Notes: generated by a model not told the origin, from the letters alone. Counted from the stretch's first letter, positions 34,241 through 42,909 are shown. The stretch: DNA of 64,000 bases from CAWACP01 sp963832965 (GCA_963832965.1 CAWHVW010000002.1:124001-188000); one strand, 5' to 3'. Made by a program: numbers and translations.

Positions 34241-34440
34241 GTGGGGCAGCGCCATGCGCCGCCTCTGACCTGCTCACCGATCTGCGTTCATCTACGTTCA
34301 TCGGCAGCCAATTTCCGGCATCCTTGAATAGCCCTTCTCCGCCAGTGGGGCAGCGCCATGCGCTGCCTCGGACCAGTAGTCGGCGTGAGAAGCCAATCTG
34401 CTTTCATCCGCGTTCATCGGCGGCCAAATTCCGACTGAAG
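34241..34440. repeat. Tandem pair of composite repeats containing palindrome family 1
   Basis: Two units lie head to tail. Each starts with GGGGCAGCGCCATGCGC (34243 and 34347), continues with divergent sequence, and ends with a CTGCGTTCATCTACGTTCATC-type segment (about 34282 and 34399) followed by GGC(A/G)GCCAA. The palindrome arms are GGCAGCGC/GCGCTGCC in the second unit, a double compensatory change from the usual GGCAGGGC/GCCCTGCC. The end of the second unit overlaps the DUF35 gene stop. Confidence 0.6.
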
Positions 34441-34628
34441 TAAGGAACCTCATCGCGCAATTCCACAAACGTCACCGCATCCCCAATCACCACGCGCTCT
34501 CCCAGTATCCGCGCGGTCACCCGCCGGTCTCCCAAATCAACGATAGCGATCTGATAAGGAGCATCCTTGACATACCGCTCCGGAGCCGACCAAACCACCG
34601 TCTCCGTATAAACCGTGCCCGTATTCAC
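34404..34628 (-). CDS. OB-fold nucleic acid/acyl-CoA associated protein (DUF35 type)
   Basis: The 74-residue protein corresponds to the OB-fold half of DUF35 proteins (TETVVWSAPERYVKDAPYQIA, IVDLGDRRVTARILGE, GDAVTFVE). In archaea and many bacteria DUF35 proteins bind thiolases and shape acetoacetyl-CoA transfer. GTG 34628 overlaps the thiolase stop by 4 bases, a layout that supports the pairing. The usual N-terminal zinc ribbon is missing. Its last codons lie in the composite repeat, so the true C-terminus may have been replaced. Confidence 0.72.
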   Translation of the reverse strand: MNTGTVYTETVVWSAPERYVKDAPYQIAIVDLGDRRVTARILGERVVIGDAVTFVELRDEVPYFSRNLAADERG

Positions 34629-35785
34629 GCCGCCCCCAAAATCGTCACCACCGAAGTCGCCCCCGACCCGCCCAGATTCTGCGCCAGTCCAATCTGGTTC
34701 CGCGCCACCTGCAGTTCCCCGGCTTCCCCGCGAATCTGCAGCGCGACATCGCAGATCTGCCCCACACCCGTCGCGCCCACCGGATGCCCCTTTGCCTTCA
34801 GTCCGCCGCTGGCGTTCACCGGCCGCTCGCCCCGCAGGCACGCCGCGCCCGACTGCGCATAAGGCCCGCCTTCGCCCTTAGGCACGAACCCCAGGTCCTC
34901 ATACGCCAGTATCTCGGCGATGGTGAAACAGTCATGCACCTCGGCGAACTGAATCTCCGCCGCGCTGACCCCGGCCATCCGATAAGCCTTCTCCGCCGAC
35001 GTCCGGACCGCGTGGAGCGTGGTAATGTCGTCCTTCTCATCCAGCGCCACGCGATCCGAGGTCTGCGAAACGCCCAGCACATAAACCGGCTTCGCCGTAA
35101 ACTCCGCCGCGCGCTCGGCGGAACACAGCACCACCGCCGCAGCCCCATCGCTCACCAGCGAACAATCGTAAACCGTCAGCGGCTCCGCCACCGCCTTGCC
35201 CGCCAGCACCTGTTCCATGGAAACCACCTTGCGCATGTGCGCCAGCGGGTTCTTCGCGCCGTTGGCATGGTTCTTCACCGAGACCGCGGCCAGTTGCTCC
35301 CGCGTGGTCCCGTACTGAAACATGTGCCGCCGCGCGATCATCGCGAACAGGGCGGGGAACGTCGCGCCCGCGCGCATCTCCCCGTTCATGTCCCCGGCGC
35401 CCGCCAGGATCTCGGCCACGCGCGGCGTCGGCTGCGAGGTCATCTTCTCCACGCCCGCCACCACCACCACATCGTAGATCCCCGCCGCCACCGCCGACCA
35501 CGCATGGAAAAACGCCGCGCCGCTGGACGCGCAGGCCGCCTCAAATCGAGTGGCCGGCACGCCGCTGATACCCATCCCTCCGGCCACGTATGGGGCCAGG
35601 TGATTCTGGCCAACGAATGAAGGCCCGGCGAAATTGCCCAGGTAGAACGCCTCCACCAGATCCGGCTTCAGGCTGGCGTCCTTGAGCGCCTTTCCCCCCG
35701 CCTCCACGGCCAGCGAGCGCAAATCCCGGTCGGGAAACGCGCCGAAGGCAGTTTTACCTATGCCAACCACAGCCACACGTCTCAT
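34625..35785 (-). CDS. Thiolase family protein (SCP-x/acetyl-CoA acetyltransferase-like)
   Basis: Thiolases condense or cleave acyl-CoA thioesters. The 386-residue protein starts MRRVAVVGIGKTAFG and shows the acylated Cys in FEAACASSGAAF, the catalytic His in FAEVHDCFTIAE and the C-terminal NASGGLKAKGHPVGATG motif. The HDCF form and short length match the SCP-x/archaeal-type group that works with a DUF35 partner. That partner follows with a 4-base overlap. The role could be lipid degradation or an anabolic step such as hydroxymethylglutaryl-CoA formation; sequence alone does not decide. Confidence 0.9.
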   Translation of the reverse strand: MRRVAVVGIGKTAFGAFPDRDLRSLAVEAGGKALKDASLKPDLVEAFYLGNFAGPSFVGQNHLAPYVAGGMGISGVPATRFEAACASSGAAFFHAWSAVAAGIYDVVVVAGVEKMTSQPTPRVAEILAGAGDMNGEMRAGATFPALFAMIARRHMFQYGTTREQLAAVSVKNHANGAKNPLAHMRKVVSMEQVLAGKAVAEPLTVYDCSLVSDGAAAVVLCSAERAAEFTAKPVYVLGVSQTSDRVALDEKDDITTLHAVRTSAEKAYRMAGVSAAEIQFAEVHDCFTIAEILAYEDLGFVPKGEGGPYAQSGAACLRGERPVNASGGLKAKGHPVGATGVGQICDVALQIRGEAGELQVARNQIGLAQNLGGSGATSVVTILGAA

Positions 35786-35931
35786 ACTAGAATTCAGGAT
35801 AACCCCTGAAGTTTGGGGGCACTGCGCCCGATGGGTTCAGCGAGATCAGAAATGCGGCTGCACGTTTCGGCCCGGTTAGCGTCAAGCCTAGTAAGGCAAT
35901 GGCTACCGCTGTTCGTGCATTCGAGGTGGTT

Positions 35932-36504
35932 ATGACGGAGGGCGCGGGCCCCTACTCCCTCGATACGCCGCTGTCCCACGAACAGCAAAGTCGCTTTATT
36001 TCCGACAACTTACGCCGGGTATTTCTGCTCATCTACCGGATGGTCGGCAACGCCGCCGACGCTCAGGACCTCACCCAGGAAGCCTTCATCAAGGCGCTGC
36101 AGCGCAAGGAGCAGTTGAAGGACGCCCGCAAGGCCGCCCACTGGCTTTCCCGCATCGCCAGCAACACCGCCATCGATTTTCTGCGCCGCAACGGCAAGGT
36201 CACCTTCTGCGAAATCGACGCGATGCCCGATTCGCTGTCCGATCGCATGCTGGACGAGTTCTCCACCGGCAGCGAGCAGAACCCCGAACAAATGGTGCTG
36301 CGCACCGAAAGGCGCGCCTGGCTGGAACGCGGCCTCGACACCCTCACCGACCGCGAGCGCACCGCGCTGTTGCTGCGCGACGTGGAGGGCATGCCCGCCG
36401 AGGACGTGGCCAGGCAATTGAACTGTTCCAAGGCCACCGTCCGCTCGCACATAGCCAACGCGCGCGTGAAGTTCCGCCGCTACGTGGAAAGGAAGCGCGC
36501 ATGA
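35932..36504 (+). CDS. ECF-type RNA polymerase sigma factor
   Basis: The 190-residue protein has sigma region 2 (FISDNLRRVFLLIYRMVGNAADAQDLTQEAFIKAL, quoted in parts) with the core-binding and -10 recognition helices, a short linker, and region 4 (TDRERTALLLRDVEGMPAEDVARQL, then CSKATVRSHIANARVKFRRY). It lacks region 3, as ECF factors do. I chose ATG 35932 because GAGGTGG lies 3-9 bases upstream; ATG 35899 would add 11 residues. The anti-sigma gene follows with a 4-base overlap, so the factor is probably released on a signal. Confidence 0.9.
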   Translation: MTEGAGPYSLDTPLSHEQQSRFISDNLRRVFLLIYRMVGNAADAQDLTQEAFIKALQRKEQLKDARKAAHWLSRIASNTAIDFLRRNGKVTFCEIDAMPDSLSDRMLDEFSTGSEQNPEQMVLRTERRAWLERGLDTLTDRERTALLLRDVEGMPAEDVARQLNCSKATVRSHIANARVKFRRYVERKRA

Positions 36505-37112
36505 ACCATCCCGAAAAAAGCGCGCTCGCTCTCCTGGCCGGCGGCGATCTGGGCTTCTGGCCGTCGCTTCCGCTGCGTCTGCACCTGCGGGGCTGCGGGC
36601 GATGCCAGTCCGAACTCAAGGCATTCCGCCAGACCCGGCAGGTTCTGGGCGATGCGGCAACGGAACTGCCTCCCGGCCTCGACTGGAACCGTCTCTCCGA
36701 AGAGATGACCGGTAATATTCGCGTCGGCCTGGCCGCCGGCGAATGTGTGGGCGGCTATCCAGTCCGCTCCCGTTTTCTGAGCCTGCGCTGGAACGGCGCG
36801 CTGGCGGCCGCGCTCCTCACGGGAATTTTCGCCGTCGGCTTCTGGCTCAATATGCCGCGCCCGCAAGTGGACCATCTGATGTCCTCGCTGGGGCGCATTG
36901 CCGGCCGCGAAGCGCCCCCGGCCCCCCGGGATGAGCTCCTCGCGTCCCGCCAGGGGATCGAGGTGAAGGGAAACGGCACCTCGCTCTCGTACGTTCCGCC
37001 GGACCCCGACGCCGCGGTTGTTTCCGTTAGCACGCAAGGCTCGGCCGCCGTTCGCGCGATGGATGACGATACCGGCCAGACCACCATCACCGAGGTCTAC
37101 GATGCCCGGTAA
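36501..37112 (+). CDS. Membrane anti-sigma factor with zinc-finger-like N-terminus
   Basis: The 203-residue protein has an N-terminal HxxxCxxC motif (LHLRGCGRCQSEL, about residues 28-40), as in zinc-binding anti-sigma domains. A single membrane helix (NGALAAALLTGIFAVGFWL, about 95-115) and a periplasmic part of about 85 residues follow. Its ATG overlaps the sigma stop, and its own end overlaps the next gene by 11 bases. It should hold the sigma factor at the inner membrane. The periplasmic domain is not recognised. Confidence 0.8.
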   Translation: MNHPEKSALALLAGGDLGFWPSLPLRLHLRGCGRCQSELKAFRQTRQVLGDAATELPPGLDWNRLSEEMTGNIRVGLAAGECVGGYPVRSRFLSLRWNGALAAALLTGIFAVGFWLNMPRPQVDHLMSSLGRIAGREAPPAPRDELLASRQGIEVKGNGTSLSYVPPDPDAAVVSVSTQGSAAVRAMDDDTGQTTITEVYDAR

Positions 37113-38250
37113 TGTGGCCAGGGGCAGTGCCCTTGGTGCTTTGTGGGGCAGGGCCGTGCCCTGCCTTCTCCCCGCCCTGGCCTTCTCCACAGTTTTGGCC
37201 ACCGCCGGAGTCCTCCCCCGAGTGGACCTCCCGAAAGATTCTCCGGTCTCCCTGCTCTCCTCCGATCCCAGTGGTTCGGTGGAGTCCGTGCGCGGCGGCG
37301 CATCGGTGGTGGATGTCCGGGTCGCCCTGATCCTCCGCAATTCCGGCCAGCAGCGCATCCGCGGAATCACCATGGTGGTCCTCGCCCAGGATGTCACTCC
37401 CGGCGGCAAAGCTTCGGTGACCGTGCCCAGCCTGAACGTGGCGCCCGGCGAGACCTTCCCGGTTCACGTCGATCTGCGGCTGCTCCGCCCCGTCCAGCCA
37501 GGCGACGCGGTGGTGCAGATCGGCCTCGACGGTGTTCTTTTCGACGATCTTGCCTTCTACGGCCCCAACCACCTCGATTCGCGAAAAGCGCTCATGGTCT
37601 ACGAACTGGAAGCGCGCCGCGACCGGCGATACCTGCGGGCATTGCTCGACGCCGGCGGCCCGGTCCGCCTGCAGCAGGAGATGCTGGCCGCCATGTCCCG
37701 CCGCGCCGATACGCCCGGCATTGAAGTGCAGATGGTGCACGGACGCCCCAGCAACGTGGACCCGGAGCGTCCTGTGCAGTTCGCCTTCGTCGAGTTCCCG
37801 GATGCCCCGGTAGGTTCGCCCGGCGGCGTCGCGCAGGTCCGCGGGAATGAGGCCGTGGCGCCCAGCATCCCCGTCTACAACCGCTCCGACCGCGAGATCC
37901 GCTCGGTCGAAATCGGCTGGATCCTGCATGACCAGCAGGGCCGTGATTTCCTGGCCGGCTCGGTTCCGTCTTCCGTTCAACTGGCCCCTGGCGAAAAACG
38001 CGAGATGCCTCAGGACGCCGTGCTGCGCTTCTCCTCGCATACCGGCCAGCCCATGTCCATCACCGGAATGACCGGCTTTGTCAGCAACGTTGAGTTTGCC
38101 GACGGCCACGTCTGGATCCCCTCCCGCGCCGAACTCGACAACCCCCGCCTGTCGCGAGCGCTCGCCCCCTCGCCCGAACAGGATCGCCTGCTGCAAATCT
38201 ACCGCCGCAAGGGCCTGAAGGCGCTGGTGGAAGAGCTGAAGAAGTCCTGA
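37102..38250 (+). CDS. Exported protein of unknown function, third gene of the sigma/anti-sigma operon
   Basis: The 382-residue product has a signal-peptide-like N-terminus and several Ig-like beta regions, for example VDVRVALILRNSGQQRIRGITM, VAPGETFPVHVDLRLL and VPVYNRSDREIRSVEIGWILH (quoted in parts). It resembles proteins that handle partner complexes in the envelope, but no family is recognised. A GAGG at 37092-37095 supports ATG 37102. A palindromic repeat at 37143-37165 lies inside the coding frame and encodes ALWGRAVPCL of the signal peptide. A GTG in the repeat (37156) is an alternative start. Confidence 0.75.
   Translation: MPGNVARGSALGALWGRAVPCLLPALAFSTVLATAGVLPRVDLPKDSPVSLLSSDPSGSVESVRGGASVVDVRVALILRNSGQQRIRGITMVVLAQDVTPGGKASVTVPSLNVAPGETFPVHVDLRLLRPVQPGDAVVQIGLDGVLFDDLAFYGPNHLDSRKALMVYELEARRDRRYLRALLDAGGPVRLQQEMLAAMSRRADTPGIEVQMVHGRPSNVDPERPVQFAFVEFPDAPVGSPGGVAQVRGNEAVAPSIPVYNRSDREIRSVEIGWILHDQQGRDFLAGSVPSSVQLAPGEKREMPQDAVLRFSSHTGQPMSITGMTGFVSNVEFADGHVWIPSRAELDNPRLSRALAPSPEQDRLLQIYRRKGLKALVEELKKS
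37143..37165. repeat. Palindrome family 1 copy inside a signal-peptide coding region
   Basis: GGCAGGGC-CGT-GCCCTGCC, with GTGG before it, lies in frame within the preceding gene and codes for part of its signal peptide. A weaker relative, AGGGGCAGTGCCCTT, lies 25 bases upstream. Confidence 0.75.
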
Positions 38251-38525
38251 AATTGTGCTCGTGGCGCAGGGCCATGCCCTGCGGTCACCAAAATCCCCAA
38301 AAACTTTATTCCCCCATTCCAACCACTTGCAGGCCTAGCTACCAGCAGCTCGCAAACACCCTGTTAGTCTTCCAACCAAGAGTCCGTTGCTCCATCGCCG
38401 GAGAGGCGGATCACGAGGCGTGGGGAATTCTAGATACCTCTGCGCAACGTTGCGAGCGGCGACGTCGGCCGGTGCGATAACCGGTCCCATGCCGTTGCGG
38501 GTTATAAGCGGATCGGGAGCGCTCC
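38251..38525. other. Intergenic region with one palindrome copy
   Basis: The 275-bp gap between two convergent genes holds a family-1 palindrome (38261-38284, arms CGCAGGGC/GCCCTGCG), a perfect CGCAACGTTGCG palindrome near 38447 and a GGAGCGCTCC palindrome near 38516. I see no ORF, promoter or RNA gene. Confidence 0.5.
38261..38284. repeat. Palindrome family 1 copy
   Basis: CGCAGGGC-CAT-GCCCTGCG just after the stop of the exported protein gene. The outer pair is C-G instead of G-C on both sides. Confidence 0.75.
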
Positions 38526-39509
38526 TTAATATTTTTCGCGGGCTTCGAGAATCGGCAACACCATGCGGTCGAGTTCGGCATCGCTCAGCTCTTCGACATG
38601 AACGCCCTTGTGCAGGCTCCAGTGTTCCACCTGCTCGGCCTCGCGCCCCGGCGGCACCTTTGCGAGCGGGCCCAGTGTCTCCATTTCCAGGAATTCGTTG
38701 TTCGTGAACGTTTCGAATGAGCAGCCGAAGTCGGGATATGTCGCCGCCGGGTTCGCCTTCGCCCACTTCAGGAACGCCTCCCCGTTCAGCAAATACGCCG
38801 CCCAGGTATCGGTGTTGTACAAGCCCAGCTTCTGGGCATCCGGATTGTTCGAATCCTGCCGCAGCGCCATATACTTTCTCGTGAACTTCCAGCGCGGGTC
38901 GGCCAGATTCGTGTAGGCCCACATCACCAGCGGATTCGTCGCCTCCAGATTCGCGGGATGGTGCCCGCGCGGCGGGAACCCGGTAACCGCGATGCCTCCC
39001 TGCGCCATCATGGTCAGCGCCCACGGCGCATACTCCAGCGCAAACAGCGATCGATTGGCCACGCGGTGCGACACTGTGACGCTGGTTCCCGAAGGCGCCA
39101 TGCTGACCTCAATCTCCTTCTGCAGGCCGGTGAGCGGCTCCACGGGCTCCCGCGCCACCAGTCCCGTCGAGGTCACGTGAATCTCCACCGGAACATTGTC
39201 CGGCGCCCATGTGGCCACCGGGTCTTCCGGCGCTTTCCACACGCGGTCGCCGCCGCGAAGCTGGAACTTCTCCTCGCCCGTTCCGCCCAGTTGCTCCGGA
39301 AATTCCTTGAAGAAGTTCTGCCCGCCGATGAACCCGTAGCGAATCACCCGCGGGCCGACATCGCCCGTGACGATGACCTCCACTTCGCCGTTGCTCACCC
39401 GGTAGCAGTTGTGCCAGCCCTTGTATTCAACCGTCTCCACCTGCACTGCGGCCGCCCCCTTCGCGGCGACGATGATCGCCAACACGCCCAGCAGAATCGC
39501 GCTTCTCAT
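38526..39509 (-). CDS. Secreted DUF4380-type protein (aldose epimerase-like fold)
   Basis: The 327-residue protein has a signal peptide (MRSAILLGVLAIIVAAKGAA) and then a galactose-mutarotase-like beta sandwich: NCYRVSNGEVEVIVTGDVGP, VIRYGFIGGQNFFKEF, FQLRGGDRVWKAPEDP and FALEYAPWALTMMA. DUF4380 proteins are common in carbohydrate clusters of Acidobacteria and Planctomycetes, but activity is not established. The ATG overlaps the GH172 stop (ATGA), so the two are one unit. It may bind or epimerise a sugar released by the neighbouring glycosidases. Confidence 0.8.
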   Translation of the reverse strand: MRSAILLGVLAIIVAAKGAAAVQVETVEYKGWHNCYRVSNGEVEVIVTGDVGPRVIRYGFIGGQNFFKEFPEQLGGTGEEKFQLRGGDRVWKAPEDPVATWAPDNVPVEIHVTSTGLVAREPVEPLTGLQKEIEVSMAPSGTSVTVSHRVANRSLFALEYAPWALTMMAQGGIAVTGFPPRGHHPANLEATNPLVMWAYTNLADPRWKFTRKYMALRQDSNNPDAQKLGLYNTDTWAAYLLNGEAFLKWAKANPAATYPDFGCSFETFTNNEFLEMETLGPLAKVPPGREAEQVEHWSLHKGVHVEELSDAELDRMVLPILEAREKY

Positions 39510-40657
39510 GACACTCCTGGCCCTCCCACGCGATAAATCCTCGGAATCCGGTCCGCCACCTTCGGCAGGTCCGGAAATTTCTGGTGCGGTTCGGTCTGAT
39601 ACCAGAACGCCGAAGTGAAGAAGTTGTCCGAGCGATGGTTGGCGTGGCCGTGCTCGATGGTCACCCGGATCGACTCCCGAAACGTCACCGGACTCTCCGT
39701 GTGCCATCGATACAGGCAATAGCGTCCGCCCACGCGCTCCGCATCCACCATGTAAGGCGCGCCGTTGTGCATGTATGCGAAGGTCTGGCCAAAGTCCCAC
39801 GCGCCGTTGTAGTAATCCTCCGTCCCCGTGCCGTTGATGCCCGGCCGGGCTTCGCCATCGACGAAGATCATCTCATCGCCCTCGCCGAACCATCCGTCCT
39901 GGTTCTGCAGGATCGAGTGGGTCACGCCGATGAAATGGCCGCGCCCGCGTGCCTCCAGGAACACGTAGTTCCCTTCGCCGTCGAGGTTCTTCTTCCGCTC
40001 CACAATCGAGTCCCAGTTAACCTTCCAGTCGTCCGTCCACCCGTGGCACGGCGCGGCCTGGCAATACTGCGCGTGAAAGTAGCCCACGTCCGCCGGCGCG
40101 CTTGGGTAGGTCACATAGTCGATGTTGTAGTAGAAATTGTCGGTGCGCACCGCGCCTTCATTGGTCACCGTGATGCGCGCCGACGTGCCGAACGGCATGG
40201 GGAAGTACGCATTCAGCGCCTTCTGCCCGGCCACGCTGGTCAGCGCCGATTGATACAGGAAATATTCGCCCAGGCCGAGGCCGAAGAAATCGCCCACGGG
40301 AACTTCCACCGAGGGTTCGGTCTCGCCGTCCCAGTACGCCCGCAGCACCAGCTTCTTCAGGTGCATGTCTTCGTGCGAATTGATGGTGAACCAGATATGC
40401 GTGACCAGCCCCGCGCCGGTGGCTTCCAGCAGCGTCGCGGTCTCGCCCGGATTGATGGGGATCGAGTCGCCATTGCCTCCGGTGCGGTCGTAGCTGGAAG
40501 ACCGGCGCGCCTGATAGTCGCGCAAGCGCGCCAAGGCCAGCAGGTCCGTTGAGGCCGGCGCCTCGGCCGCCTGCAGTTTGTCGAGCGAGCCGAGCCCAAA
40601 AGCCGCGGCGGCGGTGACGGGAGCAATCAGGCTGCGCCTCCCGAATTTGTTATCCAT
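39506..40657 (-). CDS. DUF2961 / GH172 family glycoside hydrolase
   Basis: The 383-residue protein carries a twin-arginine-like signal (FGRRSLIAPVTAAAAFGLG), suggesting folded export. The DUF2961 domain shows two jelly-roll regions: GLVTHIWFTINSHED, LVLRAYWDGETEPSVEVPVGDFFG and the highly conserved GTGTEDYYNGAWDFG. GH172 members are known as difructose dianhydride I synthase/hydrolase and D-arabinofuranosidases. The substrate here is inferred to be a fructan- or arabinofuranose-type sugar. A GGGAGGA ribosome site precedes the ATG. The gap up to the DUF4038 gene (97 bp) shows no terminator. Confidence 0.87.
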   Translation of the reverse strand: MDNKFGRRSLIAPVTAAAAFGLGSLDKLQAAEAPASTDLLALARLRDYQARRSSSYDRTGGNGDSIPINPGETATLLEATGAGLVTHIWFTINSHEDMHLKKLVLRAYWDGETEPSVEVPVGDFFGLGLGEYFLYQSALTSVAGQKALNAYFPMPFGTSARITVTNEGAVRTDNFYYNIDYVTYPSAPADVGYFHAQYCQAAPCHGWTDDWKVNWDSIVERKKNLDGEGNYVFLEARGRGHFIGVTHSILQNQDGWFGEGDEMIFVDGEARPGINGTGTEDYYNGAWDFGQTFAYMHNGAPYMVDAERVGGRYCLYRWHTESPVTFRESIRVTIEHGHANHRSDNFFTSAFWYQTEPHQKFPDLPKVADRIPRIYRVGGPGVS

Positions 40658-40754
40658 GACTCCGTTCCTCCCAATAAGTGAATGACAATTGCCGGCCGGG
40701 TGCGCCGCGCCGCGGGATGTCCCGGGTTTCGCGCCTCCAATATCCTTTCACATG

Positions 40755-42044
40755 TCACCCGGGCGGCGGCAGGCCGCGCGATGCATCGTCCAATACCAGG
40801 ACCCAGTCGCCCTCGGCGGGTGGCGTGAACTGGCGCTTTCCGCTGGCCGGGTAGTCTCCGGCCGAAGTGCTTTCGCCGGTGCGTGGGTTGAACCACCAGG
40901 CTTTCGCGGTCTTCCCCGCCACTCGCGCCATATCGACGGTGCAGGTGCGGCTCGACGGCATGTACGCCATGACCGTTCCTCCATCCGCTGTTCGCGCGGC
41001 CGCCAGATAGTCGAGACCGTTGAACTCGCCCAGTCCGTCTACAACCACCTCGTGCTTTTCATCCGGTACCAGTTCGTACCACGGCCGCGAACGGAACAGG
41101 ACCTGGAGCCGCGCCATGTCCGCCGAACCCGTGCCATCCATCGCCGCCTCCCAGCCCGGGTCGAACAGCCAGATGGGCATGTTCCCGAAGAACTGACCGA
41201 TGGCGCCGCACAGAAGCGCCCAGTAAGCCTGCCGCCGGATCTGCACTGGCGAAGCGTTGTGCTCGCCTTCATAGGTGGTTTCAATCAGGAAGTAGGGCAT
41301 TGCCGGCTTGTGCTGGTAATCCCAGAGCAGACGATGATGCACGATTTCGTAGGTGTACGTGTTGTTGAGGTCGAGCCAGCCGGCGGTGTATTCGCCCGCG
41401 GGAGGATTCTCGCCGTGGCAATGCGCGGTGAACAGATGGCGCTGGTCGAACTCCTTGATGCCGAAGGCGACGGCGTCCACTTCCGCCAGCGCGTCGTCGG
41501 GATTACGGTCGCCACCCATAAGCCACACCAGATTGTCGAAGTCGCGGTAACGCCGGCCGAGATAGCGTCCCCACGCCCGGCACTTCTCCGGCCCATTCTT
41601 CAGCGTCTCCTCGTACCATCCCTCATCCAGACCCGGGTAGCCAAGATATATGGGCGCCAGAAATACCTGGATGCCTTTCTCCGCGGCTTTACGGATCACC
41701 CAGTCGGCGTGCTCGAAGTACTTCTCATTGGGCGTGGAGAAGTCGCCGGGCGTTGTAAACGGCCCCTCGCCGTAGTGATTCACCGGCCCGTGGAACTTGT
41801 GTTCGATCAGGTTGACGATGATGGAGTTGAATCCCTTGCGGCGGCGATTCTCCAGATATTTCTCCGCGTCTTCTTTGGAAAGCGCGGAGATCAGAGACCA
41901 CGCCGTATCGCCCTGGACAAGAAACGGCGCGCCGCTCTGGTCGACGACGTGGCGGTGATCCGGCGCGACACGGATCGGATACGGGCTCGCCAGGCACGCC
42001 AGCGACACCGCGCAGGCGATCGGCGCGACCCACCTTGTTCGCAT
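40755..42044 (-). CDS. Secreted DUF4038 (apiosidase-like) glycoside hydrolase
   Basis: The 429-residue protein has a signal peptide (MRTRWVAPIACAVSLACLA) and a TIM-barrel DUF4038 domain: LVQGDTAWSLISALSKEDAE, YLENRRRKGFNSIIVNLI, NLVWLMGGDRNP and the likely catalytic Glu in FLIETTYEGEH. A C-terminal beta domain (TVMAYMPSSRTCTVDM, AWWFNPRTGE) is a putative carbohydrate-binding part. DUF4038 proteins include the GH140 apiosidases of rhamnogalacturonan II breakdown. It is divergent from deoC, and TATTAT lies 8 bases before its ATG. Confidence 0.82.
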   Translation of the reverse strand: MRTRWVAPIACAVSLACLASPYPIRVAPDHRHVVDQSGAPFLVQGDTAWSLISALSKEDAEKYLENRRRKGFNSIIVNLIEHKFHGPVNHYGEGPFTTPGDFSTPNEKYFEHADWVIRKAAEKGIQVFLAPIYLGYPGLDEGWYEETLKNGPEKCRAWGRYLGRRYRDFDNLVWLMGGDRNPDDALAEVDAVAFGIKEFDQRHLFTAHCHGENPPAGEYTAGWLDLNNTYTYEIVHHRLLWDYQHKPAMPYFLIETTYEGEHNASPVQIRRQAYWALLCGAIGQFFGNMPIWLFDPGWEAAMDGTGSADMARLQVLFRSRPWYELVPDEKHEVVVDGLGEFNGLDYLAAARTADGGTVMAYMPSSRTCTVDMARVAGKTAKAWWFNPRTGESTSAGDYPASGKRQFTPPAEGDWVLVLDDASRGLPPPG

Positions 42045-42089
42045 AGAGCTACATAATATCGAAGATGCTATACCAGTACTGGAGCCGAC

Positions 42090-42821
42090 ATGGACTACAC
42101 ATATCCTGAAATCGCCGGGATGATCGATCACTCCCTGCTTAACCCCGTGCTGACTTCGGCGGAACTGGAACAGGGTTGCCAGCTTGCTCTGGACTACGGT
42201 GTCGCCAGCGTGTGCATCCTCCCCTATTACCTCGCGATTTGCGCGGAAATGTTGCGGGGCAGTGACGTGAAGGCCAGCACCACCATCGGCTTTCCGCACG
42301 GTGGCCACACCACCGCCGTCAAAGTGGCCGAGGCGCGGCGCGCGCTCGCCGATGGTGGCCAGGAACTGGACATGGTGGTGAACATCAGCGCGGTCCGCAG
42401 CGGCAATTGGGCGTACGCACACGACGACATCGAGGCCGTCATTGCGCTGACCCACGCGGCGGGACAGAAGGTGAAGGTGATCTTCGAAAACTGCTATCTG
42501 GACGATGCCCAAAAGATCCGGCTGTGCGAGATCTGCAGCGAACTCGGCGCCGATTGGGTGAAGACGTCCACCGGCTATGGCTCCGGTGGCGCCACTATGG
42601 AAGATCTGGCGCTCATGCGAAAGCATTCCGCGCCATCCGTGCAGGTGAAGGCCGCCGGAGGAATTCGAGATCTGGATGCGCTGCTGCGCGTGCGGGCCAT
42701 CGGCGTAACGCGCTGCGGAGCCAGCCGGACCGCCGCGATGCTCGACGAATGCCGCCAGCGCCTCGGCCTTCCACAGATTGCGCGAAGCGGCGAGACTCCG
42801 GTGGCCGTGGGCGGTTACTAG
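42090..42821 (+). CDS. deoC: Deoxyribose-phosphate aldolase DeoC
   Basis: DeoC cleaves 2-deoxyribose-5-phosphate to acetaldehyde and glyceraldehyde-3-phosphate. The 243-residue protein has the class I aldolase features: IDHSLLNPVLT, VCILPYYL, TTIGFPHGGHTTAVK, the Asp in ELDMVVN, the Schiff-base lysine in WVKTSTGYGSGG and VQVKAAGGIRD with the second lysine. ACTGGAG 6-12 bases before the ATG is a real ribosome site. It lies divergent to DUF4038 and just upstream of GH92; the link to sugar degradation may be positional. Confidence 0.93.
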   Translation: MDYTYPEIAGMIDHSLLNPVLTSAELEQGCQLALDYGVASVCILPYYLAICAEMLRGSDVKASTTIGFPHGGHTTAVKVAEARRALADGGQELDMVVNISAVRSGNWAYAHDDIEAVIALTHAAGQKVKVIFENCYLDDAQKIRLCEICSELGADWVKTSTGYGSGGATMEDLALMRKHSAPSVQVKAAGGIRDLDALLRVRAIGVTRCGASRTAAMLDECRQRLGLPQIARSGETPVAVGGY

Positions 42822-42909
42822 CGTTGTGCCGCTTTGATGTACTACCTGCCTGCCCACCCGTCATGTGGGGCGCAGTCCGCCTGCCGCTGGGCCGTGGCGT
42901 TGCAGCCTT

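Noticed and set aside
34282..34305. Possible regulatory direct repeat GTTCATC
   Set aside because: The same segment recurs with the tandem composite repeat, so it is explained as part of that element rather than an operator.
38516..38537. Possible terminator at GGAGCGCTCC followed by TTAATATTTTT
   Set aside because: The palindrome has no loop and the T-rich part is the end of the DUF4380 gene; it is also 270 bp from the gene it would serve.
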